A DNA stretch of 64,000 bases from Halobacillus faecis (GTDB lineage Bacteria > Bacillota > Bacilli > Bacillales > Halobacillaceae), in assembly GCF_007991335.1 (NCBI RefSeq), contig NZ_BJYD01000012.1:1-64000 (forward strand), read 5' to 3'. The notes under the pieces are model-generated. The model searched no databases, was not told where the DNA came from, and worked only from the letters and a program-made list of their open reading frames with translations. How positions within the stretch are numbered: the stretch's first letter is position 1; every line of letters starts with the position of its first letter. Below, in pieces: positions 59,605-64,000 of the stretch. The position numbers were made by a program, and so were the translations under genes.

Positions 59605-60789
59605 TTATGTCGCAGCTTGGCGAATAGGAATCAATGTCCCTATCAATGCGATTCCAGCACAAACAAGGAACATAGACATAAACCCTAGAGGTGCAATGCC
59701 GCTGACCGTCGTGAAAATCACCAGGTCAAACAAAGAATCCAAGATGGAAAGCAAAGAAATGGTCGTTGCTCTCACGTGCGAAGGAATCCTATCATTGGCC
59801 AACTGGGAATATACCGGATAGCGAATCGCACTCACTAGCTTCAAAAGGATGATCGCTAAAAGAACCATCCAAAGGTGCGTGTGCAGCAATGCAGCCGCTG
59901 CAAGGGAAAGCACGGCAAGGAGACCAGTGATGAACAGAAGCTGGACTCGTTTCACACGCTTTGTCATCCAACCAATCGATCGTGCCGCTACAAAACCGAT
60001 TAGAGCAGTCACTGCATAGACAATTCCGATTCCGTAAACCGGCATGCCCGCATCCACCATCAATACTTGATCAAATGTTTCAAAAATAGCGACAGCTGGA
60101 ATGAAAACAAGGGAAATGTTCATAAACATCCATAGCACTTGGGGTGCTCTGCGGATGGCGTGATATCCTTCTACTACTTGTTTCACCATGGGCGTCCGTA
60201 CCCCACCTTGGTTTTCAGGGTTCTTAATGAACAAAAGAAAGATCAATTGTATGAACATGAAGAAAACACCCAGAATGAGTAGAAGTCGGAATTGGTTTTC
60301 ATTCAGATCTTTTGCTAAGAGAGCCCCGATAATAACTACGAAAATGGAGACGATAAAACGAGCCGAACCAATCTGCCCCATCGCCCTGTCCATGAGATTC
60401 TCTTCATTACTTTCTTTTAATGATTCATAAATAAGCGCTTCATCGGCACCACTGAAAAAAGTAGCGGCGAACCCCGTAAGAAAGCTGCTAGCGAAAAACA
60501 CCCATGGATCGAAGGCGAAAATTAATAGGCCGTGGGCGAGGATGCTTAGCATAGAGCCGATAAGAAAAGCCTGCTTGGCACCAAACCGGTCGGCAATGAC
60601 ACCTGTAGGAATTTCACCAAAAAGTACGCCAATACTGAAAAAGGTCATGACGAGAAGAATCACCGTTTCATCAAGTCCTCTCGCAAAATAAAACAGCGTC
60701 AGGACAGGCTGGATAAAACGGAAATTCCCAAAGATTTCTGCCCAAAACAATAGTCGAATGTTATAAAAAGCTAACGTATCTCTTCTCAA
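59605..60789 (-). CDS. MFS transporter under a leader-peptide region
   Basis: This 394-residue transporter has about twelve membrane segments and the GVLFGEIPTGVIADRFGAKQ motif A region typical of drug antiporters; GADEALIYESL also points to this clade. The start is a TTG (MRRDTLAFYN) seven bases after GCAGGAGG, whose site is complementary to CTCCTGC 20 bases upstream. Substrate is not predictable, but the leader arrangement recalls inducible antibiotic exporters. A short upstream ORF with its own strong site is given separately. Confidence 0.88.
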   Translation of the reverse strand: MRRDTLAFYNIRLLFWAEIFGNFRFIQPVLTLFYFARGLDETVILLVMTFFSIGVLFGEIPTGVIADRFGAKQAFLIGSMLSILAHGLLIFAFDPWVFFASSFLTGFAATFFSGADEALIYESLKESNEENLMDRAMGQIGSARFIVSIFVVIIGALLAKDLNENQFRLLLILGVFFMFIQLIFLLFIKNPENQGGVRTPMVKQVVEGYHAIRRAPQVLWMFMNISLVFIPAVAIFETFDQVLMVDAGMPVYGIGIVYAVTALIGFVAARSIGWMTKRVKRVQLLFITGLLAVLSLAAAALLHTHLWMVLLAIILLKLVSAIRYPVYSQLANDRIPSHVRATTISLLSILDSLFDLVIFTTVSGIAPLGFMSMFLVCAGIALIGTLIPIRQAAT

Positions 60790-60797
60790 AATGTTTC

Positions 60798-60830
60798 CTC
60801 CTGCAATATAAAATCCGATGCAAGCAGGAG
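60798..60830 (-). promoter_or_regulatory. Ribosome-binding-site-sequestering hairpin
   Basis: CTCCTGC (complement of 60824-60830) can pair with GCAGGAG (complement of 60798-60804), the ribosome-binding site of the MFS gene; the loop is 19 bases. Seven pairs, five of them G-C. Confidence 0.55.
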
Positions 60831-60848
60831 ATCAAGCATAGGTAAAAA

Positions 60849-60905
60849 TTAAGAAGCTCTCCCCCCTGCTGATTGTGTGAAATGTTCTGTAGAATTTTTT
60901 TGCAT
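60849..60905 (-). CDS. 18-residue leader peptide upstream of the MFS gene
   Basis: ATG to TAA encodes MQKNSTEHFTQSAGGRAS. AGGAGG lies eight bases before the ATG, a stronger site than many real genes have. The ORF ends 60 bases before the MFS start. Its codons 13-15 (GCA GGG GGG) are complementary, with one wobble, to the same CTCCTGC that pairs with the MFS ribosome-binding site. This is the arrangement of translation-attenuation leaders (erm, cat, tet(L), fexA). The peptide itself resembles no leader I can name. Confidence 0.65.
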   Translation of the reverse strand: MQKNSTEHFTQSAGGRAS

Positions 60906-60989
60906 ATCGATATCCTCCTAAAATATAGTCCAATTCTATATATTATTCATTTCTCCCCTCTATTCCTCCCTAACACTTGCCCCTATATT

Positions 60990-61115
60990 TTTCTAAGTTT
61001 CGAAATGTTTGTATGAAGGGTGGTGGTTGAGAAAGCTTGTTGCTCTCCAAAGCTCCGGTTGTACTCACATAAAACTTTCGAAATCAAGTCTTCAATCATT
61101 CTTCCATTTGGTGAA
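60990..61115. repeat. Dispersed intergenic inverted repeat, copy 5 (degraded)
   Basis: TTTCGAAATGTTTG at the left and AAACTTTCGAAATCAAGTCTTC at the right correspond to the TTTCGAGATG and GAAACTGAGTCTTC ends of the family; the centre (AAGCTTGTTGCTCTCCAAAGC) is diverged. It sits upstream of noc. Confidence 0.5.
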
Positions 61116-61422
61116 GAAGCTTTGGCATAGAGAAAATCTATCGACTTGATTTGTCAGGAAAAGTCATGAAACAGAGGCGGTCAAATGGCGGAAAAACACG
61201 TTTCTTATGAGGGGAATGTGAGTTTTCGACAAAGCTGACAATCAATTCTTCAATCTTGAAGATACTTTTCATAGATTAAATGTGATAAAATGAATAGAGA
61301 AATGAAAAACGGCATACGTACGCGCAGCAGCTGTGAAGCCTGCGGCGCTTTTTATGTTTCAAAATATAGGGTATATACAATAAAACAGCGTATGCTCGAT
61401 CGTATAAAGGTGGTGTCTGATC
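61116..61422. other. Gap upstream of noc
   Basis: About 300 bases without a supported gene. An open frame near 61290 overlaps noc in another phase and has no ribosome-binding site; AT-rich promoter-like sequence is present (GATAAAATG near 61282). Confidence 0.4.
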
Positions 61423-62289
61423 GTGTTACATCCTTTTGGTCGTTTGTTCGGGCTAGGGGACAAACCGGATTCGGATAATGACAGCAATGAAGAAGAAGGC
61501 TACAACCCCGATGAGGTTGTACAAGTTCCAGTCGAACGCGTGCAGCCCAACCGTTACCAACCTCGAGCGATTTTCAACAACGAGAAGATTAGCGAACTCG
61601 CCCAGACGATACATACGCATGGGATGATTCAGCCGATCGTTCTCCGTCGGTTAAATGAAGAAGAGTATGAGTTGATCGCCGGTGAACGTAGGTGGCGTGC
61701 CGTCCAGTCTCTGGGCTGGGAAACGGTCCCTGCGATTATCCGCGAGATGAATGATTCACAAACAGCATCCGTCGCTCTTATTGAAAACTTGCAGCGGGAA
61801 GAGTTGACCGTTATTGAAGAAGCTGTCGCCTATGCGAAGCTTTTGGAACTGCATCAGATTACGCAGGAAGCCTTGGCGCAACGGCTGGGTAAAAGTCAAT
61901 CGACCATTGCGAATAAACTGCGTCTTTTGAAATTACCTGAGTCTGTCCAGCAAGCTGTGATGGACAAGAAAATTACCGAACGGCATGCACGGGCTCTTAT
62001 TGCTTTGAAAGATGAGGAACAACAGGAAAAGATTTTGGCAGAAATCATTGAAAAACAGTTGAACGTGAAGCAGACGGAAGAGCGAATTGCTAAGATCAAT
62101 GACCCGGCACCTAAGAAAAAGAAACCGAAGATGAAAGGCGTTAACAAGGATATGCGTATTGCGATGAATACCATCCGCCAATCCTTGACAATGGTGACGG
62201 ACACAGGAATCGACTTAGAAACGGACGAAGAAGATCATGACGATTATTATCAGATCACAATTAAGATTCCAAAAGGGAAGAAGAAATAA
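61423..62289 (+). CDS. noc: Nucleoid occlusion protein Noc
   Basis: This 288-residue ParB-family protein starts with an amphipathic membrane-binding helix ([11 protein letters not shown]), followed by the ParB/Srx CTPase fold ([22 protein letters not shown]) and a helix-turn-helix ([24 protein letters not shown]). It resembles B. subtilis Noc closely in length, N- and C-terminus ([10 protein letters not shown]). Noc binds NBS sites and blocks division over the nucleoid. The start is a GTG after AAAGGTGG. Two NBS candidates are in this window (modB and soj). Confidence 0.96.
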   Translation: MLHPFGRLFGLGDKPDSDNDSNEEEGYNPDEVVQVPVERVQPNRYQPRAIFNNEKISELAQTIHTHGMIQPIVLRRLNEEEYELIAGERRWRAVQSLGWETVPAIIREMNDSQTASVALIENLQREELTVIEEAVAYAKLLELHQITQEALAQRLGKSQSTIANKLRLLKLPESVQQAVMDKKITERHARALIALKDEEQQEKILAEIIEKQLNVKQTEERIAKINDPAPKKKKPKMKGVNKDMRIAMNTIRQSLTMVTDTGIDLETDEEDHDDYYQITIKIPKGKKK

Positions 62290-62300
62290 TAGCCTGAACG

Positions 62301-62336
62301 ACCCATCTTGACGTATGTGGAGATGGGGCTTTTTTT
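62301..62336 (+). terminator. Terminator after noc
   Basis: CCCATCT pairs with AGATGGG, followed by GCTTTTTTTT. soj has its own promoter region after it. Confidence 0.8.
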
Positions 62337-62406
62337 TAAGTCAATTTACCTAATGCTTTCAATAAAATGGTAGAATGATAAAAAAGACAGTGAGGCAGGT
62401 GACATC

Positions 62407-63180
62407 ATGGGGAAAGTGATCTCAATCGCCAATCAAAAAGGCGGGGTCGGGAAAACCACGACCGCCGTCAATTTAAGTGCATGTCTTGCGCACTTGAATT
62501 ATAAAGTTCTTTTGGTGGATATTGATCCCCAGGGGAATGCAACCAGTGGCATTGGTGTAGAAAAAGGAGATATGGATCGGTGTGTCTATGATGTACTCGT
62601 GGATGATGTAAAAGCAAAGGATGTCAAGACGAGTACAATTGTAAGTAACCTTGACGCCATCCCGGCAACCATCCAATTGGCTGGAGCGGAAATAGAGTTG
62701 GTTCCAATTATTTCCCGGGAAGTAAAGTTGAAAAAAGCACTGGATGAAATCAAAAGTGATTATGATTATATTATTATCGACTGCCCCCCTTCTCTCGGAC
62801 TTTTAACCTTGAATGCTTTGACTGCCTCTGATTCCGTTTTAATTCCTGTCCAATGTGAATACTACGCCCTGGAAGGCTTGAGCCAGCTTCTGAATACGGT
62901 ACGGCTCGTCCAGAAGCATATGAACCATGATCTAATGATCGAAGGTGTACTCATGACTATGCTTGATGCACGTACAAACCTCGGCATCCAAGTGATCGAG
63001 GAAGTGAAGAAATACTTTCGGGATCGTGTTTATCGATCGATTATCCCCCGGAATGTCCGTCTAAGCGAAGCGCCAAGTCATGGTAGACCTGCGATACTTT
63101 ATGATGCCAAATCACGCGGAGCCGAAGTATATTTAGATTTAGCAAAGGAAGTGATTGTGAATGGCGAAAGGGTTAGGTAG
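62407..63180 (+). CDS. soj: Chromosome partitioning ATPase Soj (ParA)
   Basis: This 257-residue ParA ATPase has the deviant Walker A KGGVGKTT, Walker A' VDIDPQGN and the DCPPSLG motif. It works with Spo0J to segregate origins and to regulate DnaA. The ATG has GAGGCAGGTG upstream. It overlaps spo0J by 20 bases. A close match to the Noc-binding sequence lies inside it. Confidence 0.98.
   Translation: MGKVISIANQKGGVGKTTTAVNLSACLAHLNYKVLLVDIDPQGNATSGIGVEKGDMDRCVYDVLVDDVKAKDVKTSTIVSNLDAIPATIQLAGAEIELVPIISREVKLKKALDEIKSDYDYIIIDCPPSLGLLTLNALTASDSVLIPVQCEYYALEGLSQLLNTVRLVQKHMNHDLMIEGVLMTMLDARTNLGIQVIEEVKKYFRDRVYRSIIPRNVRLSEAPSHGRPAILYDAKSRGAEVYLDLAKEVIVNGERVR
62709..62724. promoter_or_regulatory. 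Candidate Noc-binding site inside soj
   Basis: TATTTCCCGGGAAGTA matches 15 of 16 bases of the Noc-binding consensus TATTTCCCGGGAAATA. Confidence 0.65.
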
Positions 63181-64000
63181 CAAAGGCCACGAGGCTTTAG
63201 GCGCTTTTTTCAACAACCAGACTTCGACAGAAGAAATTCAACACGTAGCGATTAAAGACTGTCGTCCAAACCCTTATCAACCCCGCAAACAGTTTGAGCA
63301 AGAAGCTTTGGAAGAGTTGAAGCAATCCATTGCAGAACATGGCATCTTGCAACCTTTGATTGTAAGGAAGAGCATTAAAGGTTATGAGATTGTTGTCGGG
63401 GAGCGTCGTTTTCGGGCAGCCCAAAAAGCCGGACTCACTCATGTGCCTGCTATTGCCAGGGAAATGACGGATGAACAAATGATGGAGATTGCTTTGCTGG
63501 AGAATTTACAGAGAGAAGACCTTTCCCCCATCGAAGAGGCAAAGTCCTATGAAAAGCTGATTGAAGACCTCGGTGTCACCCAGGACGAACTTTCCAAACG
63601 CTTAGGAAAAAGCCGGTCTCACATTGCCAACCTTATCCGTCTCTTAGCTCTGCCCAAAGCGGTGACAGATAAAATCAATGAAGGAACGCTGTCTATGGGA
63701 CATGGACGTGCCTTATTAGGTGTGAAAGATCAAGATCTACAGTTGGAATTGGTGAAAAAAATTGAAGCAGAATCCCTGAATGTTCGTCAGGTTGAACGGT
63801 TGATTCATGAGATGACGAACCGGCCTTCCAAAAAGAAAGATAAAAAACCTCGGGATATTTTTCTGCAGGAACGTGAGAAGAATTTGAAAGAACGCCTGGG
63901 TACAAGCGTGAAAATCCATAAAGGAAAACGTAAAGGGAAAATTGAAATTGAGTTCACGAATAATGAAGATTTAGAACGTATCATTGATTTATTTGCCGAT
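63161..64000 (+). CDS. spo0J: Chromosome partitioning protein Spo0J (ParB), cut by the window end
   Basis: The visible 280 codons contain MAKGLGSKGHEALGAFF (the ParB N-terminus that stimulates Soj), RPNPYQPRKQF, the CTP-binding GERRFRAAQKAGL, ENLQRED, the helix-turn-helix GKSRSHIANLIRLL and GHGRALLG. Spo0J is a CTP-dependent clamp that loads at parS. The start is the ATG at 63161, in the other frame inside the end of soj. Only a few C-terminal residues are missing. B. subtilis has a parS inside spo0J; I saw none in this visible part. Confidence 0.96.
   Translation, partial: MAKGLGSKGHEALGAFFNNQTSTEEIQHVAIKDCRPNPYQPRKQFEQEALEELKQSIAEHGILQPLIVRKSIKGYEIVVGERRFRAAQKAGLTHVPAIAREMTDEQMMEIALLENLQREDLSPIEEAKSYEKLIEDLGVTQDELSKRLGKSRSHIANLIRLLALPKAVTDKINEGTLSMGHGRALLGVKDQDLQLELVKKIEAESLNVRQVERLIHEMTNRPSKKKDKKPRDIFLQEREKNLKERLGTSVKIHKGKRKGKIEIEFTNNEDLERIIDLFAD

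Overview
The window is a contiguous stretch of a Gram-positive, endospore-forming Bacillaceae chromosome centred on the replication origin. The evidence is the gene order rpmH-dnaA-dnaN-yaaA-recF-remB-gyrB-gyrA flanked by rnpA-yidC-jag-mnmE-mnmG-rsmG and noc-soj-spo0J, together with sporulation and germination genes (bofA, yaaH, a gerA-type operon, splAB, a YjcZ-type peptide), a T-box before serS and a large Bacillus-type SRP RNA. GC content looks to be in the mid-40s percent. Several accessory families resemble those of moderately halophilic genera such as Halobacillus or its relatives, but this placement is an inference and no 16S gene is present.

Layout. From 190 to 5769 lie bofA, yaaL, recR, yaaK, dnaX, the SRP RNA, tadA and the spore cortex hydrolase yaaH. 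From about 5.8 to 18 kb is an accessory block: DUF3891, a DJ-1/PfpI protein, an orphan lysine/ornithine N-hydroxylase, an NCS2 permease, acsA with a cre site, queF under a preQ1-I riboswitch, an AldA-type aldehyde dehydrogenase, an M50-like protease and modAB without modC. From 18 to 30.5 kb are a tRNA-Arg, dgk-dck, a Nudix hydrolase, an MFS exporter divergent from an HxlR regulator, a tRNA-Ser, serS with its T-box, pdxST, dacA, guaB, yaaC and an HD-GYP protein. From 30.7 to 40.7 kb is the replication cluster, with bipartite oriC elements on both sides of dnaA. From 40.7 to 47.5 kb, on the other strand, are rpmH, rnpA, yidC, jag, mnmE, mnmG and rsmG. From 47.6 to 60.9 kb is a second accessory block: phosphodiesterase, two SDRs, Nei, DUF3231, the ger operon, membrane proteins, splAB, GNAT, and an MFS exporter with a candidate leader peptide. 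From 61.4 to 64 kb are noc, soj and the start of spo0J, which runs off the end.

How it works together. The centre encodes initiation (DnaA, DnaN, DNA gyrase), origin segregation (Soj/Spo0J and three parS-like sites) and nucleoid occlusion (Noc and two candidate Noc sites). Three DnaA-box groups are visible: upstream of dnaA, between dnaA and dnaN, and a further one upstream of mnmE. At least five copies of a long intergenic inverted-repeat family lie in gaps between genes. The strongest candidates for something little described are the 18-codon leader ORF with complementary segments that could hide the ribosome-binding site of the 60-kb MFS exporter, the DnaA-box group before mnmE, and the HD-GYP protein lacking the HD histidine.
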